Notes: generated from the letters alone by a model not told the origin. A DNA stretch of 47,151 bases from an uncultured Dorea sp. (GCA_947063855.1 CAMSTW010000018.1:1-47151), one strand, 5' to 3'. Positions 33,374-42,421 are shown, numbered from the stretch's first letter. A program made the numbers and translations.

Positions 33374-33390
33374 TTTAGGGTTCCTCCATT

Positions 33391-34899
33391 CTAATGTCTT
33401 CCATATAATACCGTAATCTCTCTTAGAGCCGCCGCCAGTTCGTCTCTTAATACGCCGTCCCGAAAACGCCAGTCCCAGTTGCCGGAGGCGGTCCCCGGTG
33501 TGTTCATCCTGGCCTTGGAGCCATAGCCAAGCAAATCCTGCAGAGGGAAGACGGCATATCCGGCGATGCTTCCAAGAGCGGTACGGATCAGGCAGGCGCC
33601 CAGGTCCGCGGCGTTCTCGCAGTGCGTATACTGGCAGACCTTGTGCTGGCATTCGGGACGAAGCGTCAGATACCAGCCAAGAGAAGTGTCGTTGTCATGG
33701 GTGCCTGTGTAGCAGACACAATCCGGAGTCGTATACCGGTGAGGCAGGTAAGCGCCCTCCTCCGTCGAGTCAAAGGCAAACTGCAATACCTTCATTCCGG
33801 GGAAATGGAACGCCCGGCGAAGCGCGTCCACCTCCGGCGTGATGATGCCAAGATCCTCGGCGATGATTGGAAGGTCGTCGCCAAGGGCGCTACGTACCGC
33901 CTGAAACAGTTCATACCCGGGTGCGGGAATCCATTCTCCGTTGATTGCGGTCTTCTCACCGTAAGGAACGGACCAGTAGGCTTCAAATCCCCGGAAATGA
34001 TCGATCCTGAGGATGTCAAGAGACCGCATCTGATGTTTAATACGGGAGATCCACCAGGAGAAGCCCTGCTCTTCGTGGGCTTTCCAGTCATACAGAGGAT
34101 TGCCCCATAACTGGCCCGTGGCAGAGAAATAATCCGGCGGGACGCCGGCGACCTTAAGCGGGAAGCCCCTGGAGTCAAGCTGGAACAGACTCCGGTTCGC
34201 CCATACGTCCGCACTGTCCATGGATACAAAGATCGGGATATCGCCGATGATCCGGACGCCATGTTCATTGGCGTAGGACTTGAGCGCAAGCCACTCCTGA
34301 TAGAATATAAACTGTACAAACTGATAGAAGCCGATCTGTTCACTTAAGGTATCGCGCAGTTCTTCCTTGAATGCATCTTCCGGTATCCGGTAGCGGTCCT
34401 CCCACTCAAGCCAGCTTACGCCGTTGTTCACGGACTTGCACGCCATAAACAGTGCATAATCGTCAAGCCAGTACGCCTCCCGGCGCGTGAATCTTAAGAA
34501 GTCAAGATACAGCGGCGGCCTGTGATATCCGATATTCTTAAAACGTGCATAGGCCTTCTCAAGCAGAGCCTGTTTCCAGGGGATGATGCGTCCATAATCA
34601 ATATGTTCAGGGTCACATTCCGGAACGTTGTCAAGCTCCGGACGCCGTATCAGGCCGAGAGATTCCAGGTGTGCGGGGCTGATCAGAAGCGGCTGCCCTG
34701 CGAAAGCAGAGAAGCTCTGATAAGGGGAATCTCCGTATCCGGTGTGAGTCAGAGGAAGGATCTGCCACAGATGCTGTCCTGCCTTCTCAAGAAAATCTAC
34801 AAATTCATAGGCTGACTTTCCAAGATCTCCGATCCCGTAAGGCGAGGGAAGGGAAGTGGGATGCAGCAGAATCCCTGAGAGTCGTTCGTTATTTCTCAT
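33391..34899 (-). CDS. malQ: 4-alpha-glucanotransferase (amylomaltase)
   Basis: The 502-aa GH77 enzyme transfers glucan chains between malto-oligosaccharides. Family motifs seen: LHPTSLPSPYGIGDLG at the start, YGDSPYQSFSAFAGQPLLI, IIGDIPIFVSMDSADVW, DILRIDHFRGFEAYW with the nucleophile Asp, IIAEDLGIITPEVDALRR with the acid/base Glu, and CYTGTHDNDTSLGW. Full length and apparently active. A TATAAT-like box on the minus strand at 34936-34931 lies about 30 bp upstream. Confidence 0.95.
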   Translation of the reverse strand: MRNNERLSGILLHPTSLPSPYGIGDLGKSAYEFVDFLEKAGQHLWQILPLTHTGYGDSPYQSFSAFAGQPLLISPAHLESLGLIRRPELDNVPECDPEHIDYGRIIPWKQALLEKAYARFKNIGYHRPPLYLDFLRFTRREAYWLDDYALFMACKSVNNGVSWLEWEDRYRIPEDAFKEELRDTLSEQIGFYQFVQFIFYQEWLALKSYANEHGVRIIGDIPIFVSMDSADVWANRSLFQLDSRGFPLKVAGVPPDYFSATGQLWGNPLYDWKAHEEQGFSWWISRIKHQMRSLDILRIDHFRGFEAYWSVPYGEKTAINGEWIPAPGYELFQAVRSALGDDLPIIAEDLGIITPEVDALRRAFHFPGMKVLQFAFDSTEEGAYLPHRYTTPDCVCYTGTHDNDTSLGWYLTLRPECQHKVCQYTHCENAADLGACLIRTALGSIAGYAVFPLQDLLGYGSKARMNTPGTASGNWDWRFRDGVLRDELAAALREITVLYGRH

Positions 34900-35079
34900 T
34901 GTAAATATCTCCTTTTATATAATACGTCCCATTATACTACAAAATTGGAATTTTTCATAGAGTTGCTGTGTATGATGTAGAGAGAATATATAAGAAAAGA
35001 GTTCGCCCGTGTGCAGCCGGCCAATAACCGGTCCGGCAGACAGTCTGGCCGCGGTGCAGCTTAAAGACAAGAGGTCGCC

Positions 35080-35490
35080 ATGAAGAAATCCATGCTTTTT
35101 CTGGCGCTGCCGCTCTGTCTTATGATATTGACGGCATGTGCTGTAAGCAGGACAGATGAGAAGAAAATAAGAGATGTTGAGTTCACCGTAATTGACAAGG
35201 AAGATATACCGCAGGAATTCTTAACCCGGATTGAGGAAGCGAAGGACGGACAGATGAGGCTAAGCTACGGCGATAAGGGCTGCCTGTACGCCGCCAGAGG
35301 CTACGGAGTCCAGGAGACCAGCGGATACAGCGTGACAGTGAACCGGTGCTTCGAGACGGAACATAAGATACGCATAGACACCAGCCTTCTGGGTCCCGGA
35401 AAGGGAGAGAAGATATTAAAGAAGAAGACTTGTCCCTACGTGGTGATCAAGATGGAATATACGGATAAGCAGGTAGAGATTGATAAATAA
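35080..35490 (+). CDS. Small lipoprotein, PrcB-C-like domain
   Basis: The 136-aa product has a lipoprotein signal (LPLCLMILTAC, lipobox LTAC with Cys20). A compact domain follows that resembles the C-terminal domain of PrcB-type proteins (GYSVTVNRCFETEHKI, then TCPYVVIKMEY). It should be lipid-anchored on the outer face of the membrane. It may couple to the sporulation-linked gene downstream, from which 66 nt separate it, but this is only proximity. The 180-nt gap upstream holds GC-rich dyads (around 35015-35060) related to the CAGAC/GTCTG elements. Confidence 0.75.
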   Translation: MKKSMLFLALPLCLMILTACAVSRTDEKKIRDVEFTVIDKEDIPQEFLTRIEEAKDGQMRLSYGDKGCLYAARGYGVQETSGYSVTVNRCFETEHKIRIDTSLLGPGKGEKILKKKTCPYVVIKMEYTDKQVEIDK

Positions 35491-35556
35491 TGTAACTTTT
35501 CAGGAGTACATTTCGCATGGAAGCCATAAAAAGAATAATCAGCAGGAGGTCCGGGA

Positions 35557-37116
35557 ATGGAATATGTAACCAAACAGATGCAGACTTACAAAACGGGAAA
35601 TGTCATCACAGACCAGTTTTATATTGATGACGACTACAATGTGCCAGACGCCAAAAGCGACGTTAAGAAGGTGATCCTGGGAGAAGGAAACCTCATGGTA
35701 GAGGACATGAAGGTGGTGGAGAATTACATAAGGGTGGCCGGAAAGCTTCATTTCAAGGTCCTGTATGTGACGGATGAGGGCGAGACACGGCTCTCCTGCC
35801 TGGAAGGCCGGATTCCTTTTGAGGAAATGATTTATCTGGAGAAAGAGCCGGTGGGGAATCTGTTCGTACAGTCGGCAAGCGTAGACATGACCGTTACGGC
35901 GATTCATTCCAGGAAGCTGAGTATCAAGACTCTGGCAGACCTGTCTGTCTGCTCGGAGGGAAAGCAGGAGGCAGAGCTGACCGTGGATGTCGAGAGCGCG
36001 GCGTCCCTGTTCAAAAGATTTGAAAGCAAAGAATTCCTGAAGGTATTTACAACGAAGAAGGATACATACCGGATCAAAGAAGAGGTGGCGATCAGCGGGA
36101 CGAAGGAGAACATCGGCACACTGCTCTGGACGGAGGTTACAAGCCGTAAGCTGGATACAAGGATAGAGACGGATGAACTGAAGATCCAGGGAGAGCTTCT
36201 TCTGTTCTGTTTCTATGAATCCCTGGACGGGAAGACAGACTGGATCGAGCAGACGGTTCCGTATGAAGGACGTATAGAATGTTACGGGGCGCAGGATAAT
36301 ATGTACCATCAGATCTATCCGGAGCTTATGGATGTGAATATTGATGTGAAGATGGATGAGGACGGGGAAATGCGTCTGATCGGCGTGGAGGCTACGCTCG
36401 AGGTCCGGCTGACGGTATATGAGGAAGAGCGGCTTGAGCTTCTTGCAGACGCCTATTCTCTGGAACAGGCATGTACGCCCCGGTTATCCGAGGAATATCT
36501 GGAACAGCTTCTTATGCAGAATCATTCGAAATGCAAGGTTGCGGAACAGTTGTCACTGCCGGAGATCAAGGACGACATCCTGCAGATCTGCCACAGCAGC
36601 GCCAGGATCCAGATTGAACATACAGAAGCGGCGGAGGGAGGACTGCAGATTGAAGGCGTGCTTCACATCAGTTTCCTGTATGTGAAGGCAGACGACGCGA
36701 TCCCCTTCGATACCTGGCAGGGGATGGTGCCGTTTTCCTACCTGCTGGAGAGCAACGAGACCTCGCCGGATATGACCTATGGGCTGACCTGTGCGGTGGA
36801 GCAGCTCTCTATCGGGCTTCTGGGGACGGATGAGATCGAGGTCAAGGCGGTACTGGCCTTCCACAGCTTCTTAAAGAGACCGGTCGTGATCCGGAACATT
36901 AAGGAGATTGAATTCACGCCGTTTGACATGGAGGAGGTTGAGAAGCGTCCGGGCATTATCGGATATATCGTGCGGGACGGGGATATCCTGTGGGATCTGG
37001 CGAAGCGGTACAACACCACGGTGGAAGGAATCAAGGAAGTGAATGAACTGGAGTCGGATGAAATAAAATCCGGAGACAGGATATTGATTTTTAAGGAAAA
37101 TGTGAGTATACTATAA
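35557..37116 (+). CDS. SPOCS (DUF3794) and LysM domain protein
   Basis: The 519-aa product has two or more DUF3794/SPOCS domains (about 35-140, 165-290 and 330-450), with repeated VGKL/IQGELLLFCFY and VKVEATLEVRLTVY-like strands. A C-terminal LysM domain follows (about 465-515, GYIVRDGDILWDLAKRYN). SPOCS-LysM proteins such as SafA/CotE-region homologues are tied to the spore envelope in Clostridia; LysM binds peptidoglycan or chitin-like glycans. No signal peptide is seen, which fits assembly from the mother cell. It lies close to ispE but is probably sporulation-related, as is spoIIR further on. Confidence 0.88.
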   Translation: MEYVTKQMQTYKTGNVITDQFYIDDDYNVPDAKSDVKKVILGEGNLMVEDMKVVENYIRVAGKLHFKVLYVTDEGETRLSCLEGRIPFEEMIYLEKEPVGNLFVQSASVDMTVTAIHSRKLSIKTLADLSVCSEGKQEAELTVDVESAASLFKRFESKEFLKVFTTKKDTYRIKEEVAISGTKENIGTLLWTEVTSRKLDTRIETDELKIQGELLLFCFYESLDGKTDWIEQTVPYEGRIECYGAQDNMYHQIYPELMDVNIDVKMDEDGEMRLIGVEATLEVRLTVYEEERLELLADAYSLEQACTPRLSEEYLEQLLMQNHSKCKVAEQLSLPEIKDDILQICHSSARIQIEHTEAAEGGLQIEGVLHISFLYVKADDAIPFDTWQGMVPFSYLLESNETSPDMTYGLTCAVEQLSIGLLGTDEIEVKAVLAFHSFLKRPVVIRNIKEIEFTPFDMEEVEKRPGIIGYIVRDGDILWDLAKRYNTTVEGIKEVNELESDEIKSGDRILIFKENVSIL

Positions 37117-37149
37117 GGACACTGTATACAAGATACAAGGAGAAAACAT

Positions 37150-38025
37150 ATGGATAAGATAGACTTGAAAGCACTTGGGAAGATTAATCTCGGACTGGAC
37201 GTACTGGGACGGCGGGAGAATGGCTATCATGATGTGCGCATGGTCATGCAGACGATCTATCTCTATGACCAGATCCGCATAGAGAAGACAAAGGAGCCGG
37301 GGATACAGATTCTTTCGAATCTTTTCTATCTGCCGGTCAATGAGAATAACCTGGCGTACCGGGCGGCGGATCTGCTGATGAAGGAATGCAGGATAGAGAG
37401 GGGGGTGAGGATTACCCTGGATAAGCATATCCCGGTGGCGGCAGGTATGGCGGGAGGCAGTTCGAATGCGGCGGCCGTACTCTTCGGGATGAACCGTATG
37501 TTCGGTCTTGGACTGACGCAGAAGGAGCTGATGGACAGAGGGGTATCCTTAGGGGCGGATGTCCCGTACTGCATTATGAGAGGAACCGTGCTTGCGGAGG
37601 GGATCGGGGAGGAGCTTACGCCCCTTCCGCCCATGCCGAAATGCTGCGTGCTGATCGCGAAGCCGCCGGTCAGTGTGTCCACCAAGGCCGTGTATGAGAA
37701 GCTGGATTCCCATGAGATTGAAGTTCATCCCGACATAGACGGGATCATAGCGGGACTTAAAGCGCATAATCTGGACGAGGTGGCCGCATGTATGGGGAAT
37801 GTGCTTGAGAATGTTACGATAGAGGAATATCCGGTGATAGACGATATCAAGAAGGTCATGATCAGGGAAGGAGCCTTGAACGCCATGATGAGCGGCAGCG
37901 GGCCCACGGTCTTCGGCCTGTTCGACGATAAGAGACGGGCAAGGCAGGCGGCGTTTAGGATTAAGGAACGGCAACTGGCAAGGCAGACGTACGTGACCAG
38001 CGTACATAATGCGAGGAGGAGATAA
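37150..38025 (+). CDS. ispE: 4-diphosphocytidyl-2-C-methyl-D-erythritol kinase
   Basis: The 291-aa GHMP kinase phosphorylates CDP-methylerythritol in the MEP isoprenoid pathway. It carries the family start KALGKINLGLDVLGRRENGYH, the ATP-binding glycine-rich loop PVAAGMAGGSSNAAA and the C-terminal MSGSGPTVFGLF. The gene is tightly followed by a GntR regulator 3 nt downstream. Confidence 0.95.
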   Translation: MDKIDLKALGKINLGLDVLGRRENGYHDVRMVMQTIYLYDQIRIEKTKEPGIQILSNLFYLPVNENNLAYRAADLLMKECRIERGVRITLDKHIPVAAGMAGGSSNAAAVLFGMNRMFGLGLTQKELMDRGVSLGADVPYCIMRGTVLAEGIGEELTPLPPMPKCCVLIAKPPVSVSTKAVYEKLDSHEIEVHPDIDGIIAGLKAHNLDEVAACMGNVLENVTIEEYPVIDDIKKVMIREGALNAMMSGSGPTVFGLFDDKRRARQAAFRIKERQLARQTYVTSVHNARRR

Positions 38026-38028
38026 AGG

Positions 38029-38700
38029 ATGGAACTGAAGGTCAATATGAGTGAATATCTGCCATTGAGGGATGTGGTATTTAATACGCTGCGTCAGGCG
38101 ATCCTGCGCGGGGAACTTAAGCCGGGCGAACGGCTGATGGAGATACAGCTTGCGAACAAGCTGGGCGTCAGCCGTACGCCCATCCGTGAGGCGATCCGCA
38201 AGCTGGAGCTTGAGGGGCTTGTGCTTATGATTCCAAGGAAGGGCGCCGAGGTGGCAGATATTTCCGAGAAGAGCCTGCGGGATGTGCTTGAGGTACGAAA
38301 GGTTCTGGAAGAACTGGCTGTCCGGCTTACCTGTGAGAAGATTACGAAGGATCAGATCAGGGAGCTTAAGGAGGCCGCGGAGGAATTCAAGAAGATATTG
38401 AAGAGCAGTGATATCACACAGATTGCGGAGGCAGATGTGCGGTTCCATGACGTCATTTATCTGGCTACGGACAATCAGAAGCTGATCCTCCTGCTGAACA
38501 ATCTGAGGGAGCAGATGTATCGTTACCGTATCGAGTACCTGAAGCGGCCGGGGGTCTATCCGCAGCTGATCGCGGAGCATGAGGAGATTATAAGGAGGAT
38601 TGAGAGGAAGGAGAAGGAAGAAGCCTGCGAGATTGTGTGTAAGCATATTGATAATCAGGTGGAGGCCGTGATGAATTCCATACGAACAAAGAATACTTAG
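38029..38700 (+). CDS. GntR-family regulator, FCD type
   Basis: The 223-aa product has an N-terminal winged helix (about 12-75, LRQAILRGELKPGERLME and LGVSRTPIREAIRKLELEGL). A C-terminal FCD helical effector domain follows (about 85-215), with a metal-ligand-like D-x-x-F-H pair (ADVRFHDVI). FadR/FCD regulators sense small acids or metals. It lies directly after ispE with an AGGAGG site, so it is co-transcribed; whether it controls ispE is unknown. Confidence 0.9.
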   Translation: MELKVNMSEYLPLRDVVFNTLRQAILRGELKPGERLMEIQLANKLGVSRTPIREAIRKLELEGLVLMIPRKGAEVADISEKSLRDVLEVRKVLEELAVRLTCEKITKDQIRELKEAAEEFKKILKSSDITQIAEADVRFHDVIYLATDNQKLILLLNNLREQMYRYRIEYLKRPGVYPQLIAEHEEIIRRIERKEKEEACEIVCKHIDNQVEAVMNSIRTKNT

Positions 38701-38731
38701 GGGGACGGGCTGTATTCATTGTTCGAGGGAC

Positions 38732-38911
38732 GGTGGCTGGGAGCTCCCCCTCCTCTAAGCAGCCTGGGCAACACTCCGGTGAACTAACCGCTAACTCCGA
38801 CTAAGAATCTCAGGAGAGCCTTCGATCCTAAGTCTCCGTAAGCGGTGGATTTCACCTCCGTTAAGGACGCCCTTGAATGGCTGCTTAGAGGAGGGGGAGC
38901 TCCCAACCACC
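38732..38911 (+). ncRNA. Candidate structured RNA of about 180 nt (unassigned; raiA-like by impression only)
   Basis: A 33-bp outer stem pairs 38732-38764 with 38879-38911 with one G-U/mismatch position. Inside it, further stems pair in strict order: GGGC (38766-38769) with GCCC (38869-38872); GGTGAA (38778-38783) with TTCACC (38851-38856); ACCGCT (38787-38792) with AGCGGT (38841-38846); GGAGA (38812-38816) with TCTCC (38833-38837), closing a loop with TTCG. Such nested, colinear pairing is rare by chance. No open frame explains it. The general size and layout recall the raiA-motif RNAs of Firmicutes, but I could not verify this. Strand is judged from the TTCG loop and is uncertain. A transposon-derived palindrome is the alternative. 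Confidence 0.6.
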
Positions 38912-39145
38912 TGTGCACTGGAAATGGATTTACAGATGTACAGCCGTGTGGAAGGGAACTAGAAAATCCCGGGGTGCCAGTGTACTGGAAATGGATTTAC
39001 AGATGTACAGCCGTGTGGAAGGGAATGGGGAAATCCTGGGGTGCCAGTGTACTGGAAATGGATTTACAGTTGAACAGATGAGTGGAAGGGAATGAGGAAA
39101 TCGTGCCTGTGCGTTGGAAAGGGATTTACAACCGCACAGATGGAA
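38912..39145 (+). repeat. 67-bp tandem repeat
   Basis: Units share GGAAATGGATTTACAG and begin at 38920, 38987 and 39054 (67 bp apart), with a diverged fourth at 39116 (62 bp). The unit is not a multiple of three and has no ribosome binding site of note. It fills the space between the candidate RNA and spoIIR; 39146-39279 shows only the spoIIR leader. Confidence 0.8.
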
Positions 39146-39279
39146 AAATTTGGGACAGGTTGTATAGGATGGAGTGGTTATGTCAAGACTTCTGATAGAT
39201 GACAGGGATGCAGAGGGAATGTTCGGTGATGTTGGACGGAGCATTTCGGGGCGTTCCGGATTATAAGGAGGTCTTACAT

Positions 39280-39963
39280 ATGGGATATGGGAATGATTAT
39301 GGGATTCGGGATAGAATACGGCAGATGGTCTGCGGGGTATTGGCGATCTGTATTGCGGCGTTGCTGACCGGGGTGCTTGTGCAGAGAGGGATCGACCGGG
39401 TTGACGCGAAGATGGAGGAGACGCAGAAGGCGCTTGCGGGGGAGGTTTTCCGGTTTCATGTGCTGGCGAACAGTGACAGTGAGGAGGATCAGGCTGTGAA
39501 GCTTAAGGTCCGGGATGCGGTGCTTGCATATATGGAGGAGAGCATGGAGCAGGAGCTTGAGGACAAGCCGGATGCGCCGGAGACGAGAGCGTGGGCCGAA
39601 AGTCATCTTGAGGAGCTTGAGGAGACTGCGGACCGGGTGATTGAGGAAGCAGGATATGATTACGGCTCTAAGGCGGAGGTGGAGACGGTCTATTTCCCGG
39701 ATAAGCTCTATGGAGATGTCTTCTTCCCCAGGGGAGATTATGAAGCGCTTAGGATCAGGCTTGGGAAGGCCGGGGGACATAACTGGTGGTGTGTCCTGTA
39801 TCCGAATCTGTGCTTTACCAATGCAACATGCGCCGTCGTCAGCGACGAGGGGAAGGCGGAGCTTAAAGAGGCCCTGACGGCCGAGGAATATGAGATGGTC
39901 ACTGCGACTTCGGATTTTAAGATAAAGTGGTTCTTCTTTGGAGATCACGCAAGTGAGGATTGA
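39280..39963 (+). CDS. spoIIR: Stage II sporulation protein R
   Basis: The 227-aa product is the forespore signal protein that triggers SpoIIGA to process pro-sigma-E in the mother cell. It has a membrane/signal segment (about 15-35) and family sequences FRFHVLANSDSEEDQAVKLK, YFPDKLYGDVFFPRGDYEAL and IRLGKAGGHNWWCVLYPNLCF. The start at 39280 has AAGGAGG. It supports a spore-forming host. A forespore sigma-F promoter would be expected upstream but I could not pick one out. Confidence 0.95.
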   Translation: MGYGNDYGIRDRIRQMVCGVLAICIAALLTGVLVQRGIDRVDAKMEETQKALAGEVFRFHVLANSDSEEDQAVKLKVRDAVLAYMEESMEQELEDKPDAPETRAWAESHLEELEETADRVIEEAGYDYGSKAEVETVYFPDKLYGDVFFPRGDYEALRIRLGKAGGHNWWCVLYPNLCFTNATCAVVSDEGKAELKEALTAEEYEMVTATSDFKIKWFFFGDHASED

Positions 39964-40071
39964 ATGATATAATAGTATTAGACAGCAGACTTGTACTATG
40001 TTATATTATTTATGGCAGATAAATGTGCGGATTATATGTATGGATTATTTGGTAATGAACGGAGATAAGAG

Positions 40072-40794
40072 ATGCGGTATCTTTCAGTGACTGAGACAGC
40101 GAAGATATGGAAGATTTCGGAACGCAGTGTAAGAAACTACTGTGCCCGGGGGCGGGTTCCGGGGGCGTTTCTTGAGGGCAGGATCTGGCGCATACCGGAG
40201 AGCGCAGAGCGGCCAAAGCGGGCTGACAGACAGACGGCGCGGCCTGCCGCCTTATTGGATATTCTCCGGGATGAAAAGAGGAGCAGGTATTCCGGCGGTA
40301 TATACCATAAGACGCAGATTGAACTGACTTACAATTCTAACCATATCGAAGGAAGCCGCCTGACCCATGACCAGACCAGATATATTTTTGAGACAAACAC
40401 GATAGGCGTGGCAGATGAAGTCCTCAATGTGGATGACGTGATCGAGACGGTCAATCATTTCCGGTGTATTGATCTGATTATCGAACAGGCAGAAGCGGCG
40501 CTGACTGAAAAGTTCATTAAAGAATTGCATTTGATTTTAAAATGTGGAACCAGTGACTCCAGGAAAGAATGGTTTGCGGTAGGTGATTATAAGAAGATGC
40601 CTAATGAAGTCGGGGGGATGGACACTGCATTGCCGGAAGAAACCGCTGAGAAGGTGAGGGAACTTCTGGACGGATATGATTCCAGAGAAGAGAAGACTTT
40701 TGAGGATATTCTGGATTTTCATGTGAGGTTCGAAAGAATCCATCCTTTTCAAGATGGTAATGTAACACAGAGACACCAGCAGAAAGCGGCGTAA
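40072..40794 (+). pseudogene. Fic-domain protein with HTH, truncated by element insertion
   Basis: The product starts with a MerR/excisionase-like helix-turn-helix (YLSVTETAKIWKISERSV, about 1-45). An inhibitory-helix motif SNHIEG comes next, then the Fic domain. It stops inside the catalytic loop: HPFQDGN is followed by foreign VTQRHQQKAA and a stop, where HPFxDGNGRxxR should continue. Native sequence ends at about 40762. Fic proteins transfer AMP or similar groups to proteins; this copy lacks the Arg of the motif and the rest of the domain, so it should be inactive. The missing 3' part may lie beyond the right end of the inserted element, outside this window. Confidence 0.85.
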
Positions 40795-40839
40795 CAGCGG
40801 CAGACTGCTTTGTACATAAAATTGAATAGCGTATATGCC

Positions 40840-40881
40840 AAAGGACATTTCATCTTCTATTTAGGTGGATGTCCTTTTTTT
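40840..40881 (+). terminator. Terminator at the element's left edge
   Basis: AAAGGACAT (40840-40848) pairs with ATGTCCTTT (40869-40877), followed by a run of T to 40881. It lies 30 bp upstream of the first element gene, so it may isolate the element from fic transcription. Confidence 0.75.
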
Positions 40882-40911
40882 GTACCCATTTTCAAAAGAA
40901 AGGAGATTCAC

Positions 40912-41433
40912 ATGGGATTAAACGAAATGGAAAAACGGCTGCTTTTTCAGGTTGAGGGTGACTATCAATTCAAAGTCCTGAACGAGCTTTACATGACCGC
41001 CCAGTACACAAAGAATCCCGAACAACGGAAGGCAGCGGAAAATCTGATGGCAAAGCTACGGGGCCTGACCGATACCGAGTGTATGGACATCGTTCGGGAT
41101 ATACAGAAGAATTACCGTCTGCCCTACCCGGCCCGGACGATTGGAGAAAAAATTGCCGAGGCCAGGCAGAAATCCGGCGCGAAGAAATTGAAGGGGCACG
41201 ACATCATGGCGCTGGAACGCTTCGACCCGGAAGTACGCCACATGATTGTCTTTGATGTGCTGTCTTATGATGCCCCTGTCGGTGACAAGGGCGATAAGAT
41301 GCGCCTGTTCCTTACAGATGCCGGCTATCAGAAATTCTTAGACAGCCAGGAACGGGGCGAAGTGAAACTGAAAAACCATGCGAAGGTCTCAGGCGGGCAC
41401 CTCCACTATGACCACAGGGAGCGCGCCTTGTAA
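40912..41433 (+). CDS. Element protein of unknown function, 173 aa
   Basis: The family is not recognised. The product is soluble, with a first helical half (LNEMEKRLLFQVEGDYQFKV, MAKLRGLTDTECMDIVRDIQ) and a C-terminal beta half (HMIVFDVLSYDAPVGDKGDK, KNHAKVSGGHLHYDHRERAL). The ATG at 40912 has AAAGGAG upstream; a longer in-frame start would overlap the terminator. It is the first gene of the element and opens what looks like a run of coupled genes. Confidence 0.65.
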   Translation: MGLNEMEKRLLFQVEGDYQFKVLNELYMTAQYTKNPEQRKAAENLMAKLRGLTDTECMDIVRDIQKNYRLPYPARTIGEKIAEARQKSGAKKLKGHDIMALERFDPEVRHMIVFDVLSYDAPVGDKGDKMRLFLTDAGYQKFLDSQERGEVKLKNHAKVSGGHLHYDHRERAL

Positions 41434-41463
41434 CGGAAATAACCGGAGAAAGGAGGCTGTGAA

Positions 41464-42336
41464 ATGGCTGTATTCCGGGTAGAAAAAACGAAGGACTTCA
41501 CGATCATGTGCAACCACCATCTGCGCAATACGGAACTGTCCTTAAAGGCAAAGGGGCTTCTCTCCCTCATGCTGTCGCTGCCGGAAGATTGGGACTATAC
41601 CACAAAGGGGCTCGCCCATATCTGTAAGGACGGTGTGGATTCGATCACTACCGCCCTGAAGGAGCTGGAGCGGCACGGGTATCTCACCAGGCAGCGCCTC
41701 CGCTATGAGAACGGGCAGCTCGGAGATATTGAATATACGATTCATGAAAAGCCTGTAAACGCTGAAAAACAGGAGGATTCACCTAAACGGGAAAATCCAA
41801 GACAGGTAAATCCAGGACAGGCAAAACCTGAACAGGGGGAACCTGGACAGGAAAATCCCGCACAATTAAATACTAATCCATTAAAAACTAAAAAATCAAA
41901 AACGGATATATCAAGGACCCATCAATCAATCTATCCGGCAGAGCCGGAGGCGGTAGGCCGCCCGGATGGGATGGATCGGATTGAGCTGATAGACGCTTAC
42001 CGTGAAATCCTGAAAGAAAATATTGAGTATGACTGTATGGTCTCCCGGCATGGGAAAGAACGCTTAGACGAGACTGTGGAGCTTATGCTTGAAGTGGTCT
42101 TATCCAAACGGTCATATATCCGTATCGCTGGGGATGATTTTCCCAGGGAGGTGGTAAAGGGCCGGTTTCTGAAAATCAATTCCGGCCACTTGGAATATGT
42201 CTTTGACTGTATTGACAAAAACACTACAAAAGTCGGGAATATCAAGGCATACCTGCTGGCGGCGCTGTATAATGCCCCGGCAACAATGGACAGTTATTAC
42301 CGTGCCGAGGTCAACCATGACCTGTACGGCTGTTAG
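41464..42336 (+). CDS. Winged-helix element protein, DUF6017-like
   Basis: The 290-aa product has an N-terminal helix-turn-helix of replication-initiator style (LRNTELSLKAKGLLSLMLSL, KGLAHICKDGVDSITTALKELERHGYL split by short loops). A hydrophilic linker rich in PGQ/ENP repeats follows (about 105-155). The C-terminal helical domain (about 170-285) ends NIKAYLLAALYNAPATMDSYY, typical of DUF6017-type ICE proteins. It may start element replication or regulate its early genes. An AAAGGAGG site lies before the ATG. Confidence 0.78.
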   Translation: MAVFRVEKTKDFTIMCNHHLRNTELSLKAKGLLSLMLSLPEDWDYTTKGLAHICKDGVDSITTALKELERHGYLTRQRLRYENGQLGDIEYTIHEKPVNAEKQEDSPKRENPRQVNPGQAKPEQGEPGQENPAQLNTNPLKTKKSKTDISRTHQSIYPAEPEAVGRPDGMDRIELIDAYREILKENIEYDCMVSRHGKERLDETVELMLEVVLSKRSYIRIAGDDFPREVVKGRFLKINSGHLEYVFDCIDKNTTKVGNIKAYLLAALYNAPATMDSYYRAEVNHDLYGC

Positions 42337-42382
42337 GCGCCTCCGGGCGTCTTTTTTCATCACAGGAAGGAGGCGGGGCACG

Positions 42383-42421
42383 ATGAAAAGAAATTCTGTG
42401 CCGGCACGATGCCCGGCGTAA
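42383..42421 (+). CDS. Possible 12-codon leader ORF overlapping the next gene
   Basis: The best ribosome binding site in this gap (AAGGAGGCGGGG) serves the ATG at 42383, which would give MKRNSVPARCPA before a stop at 42419-42421. The DUF3991 start at 42409 lies inside this frame, offset by one base. Translation of the leader could feed the main gene by coupling. It may also be a chance ATG, with the site serving the ATG at 42409 poorly. Confidence 0.3.
   Translation: MKRNSVPARCPA

Noticed and set aside
35539..36309. Leftward open frame opposite the SPOCS gene
   Set aside because: It is a shadow of the strongly supported SPOCS-LysM gene, with no ribosome site or family match.
38732..38911. 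Ends of an insertion sequence
   Set aside because: The interior is only about 115 bp and has no transposase; the ordered inner stems fit RNA structure better. A MITE-like palindrome is not fully excluded.
38920..39145. CRISPR array or short coding gene
   Set aside because: 67-bp contiguous copies without spacers; frames through them give low-complexity peptides with no ribosome binding site.
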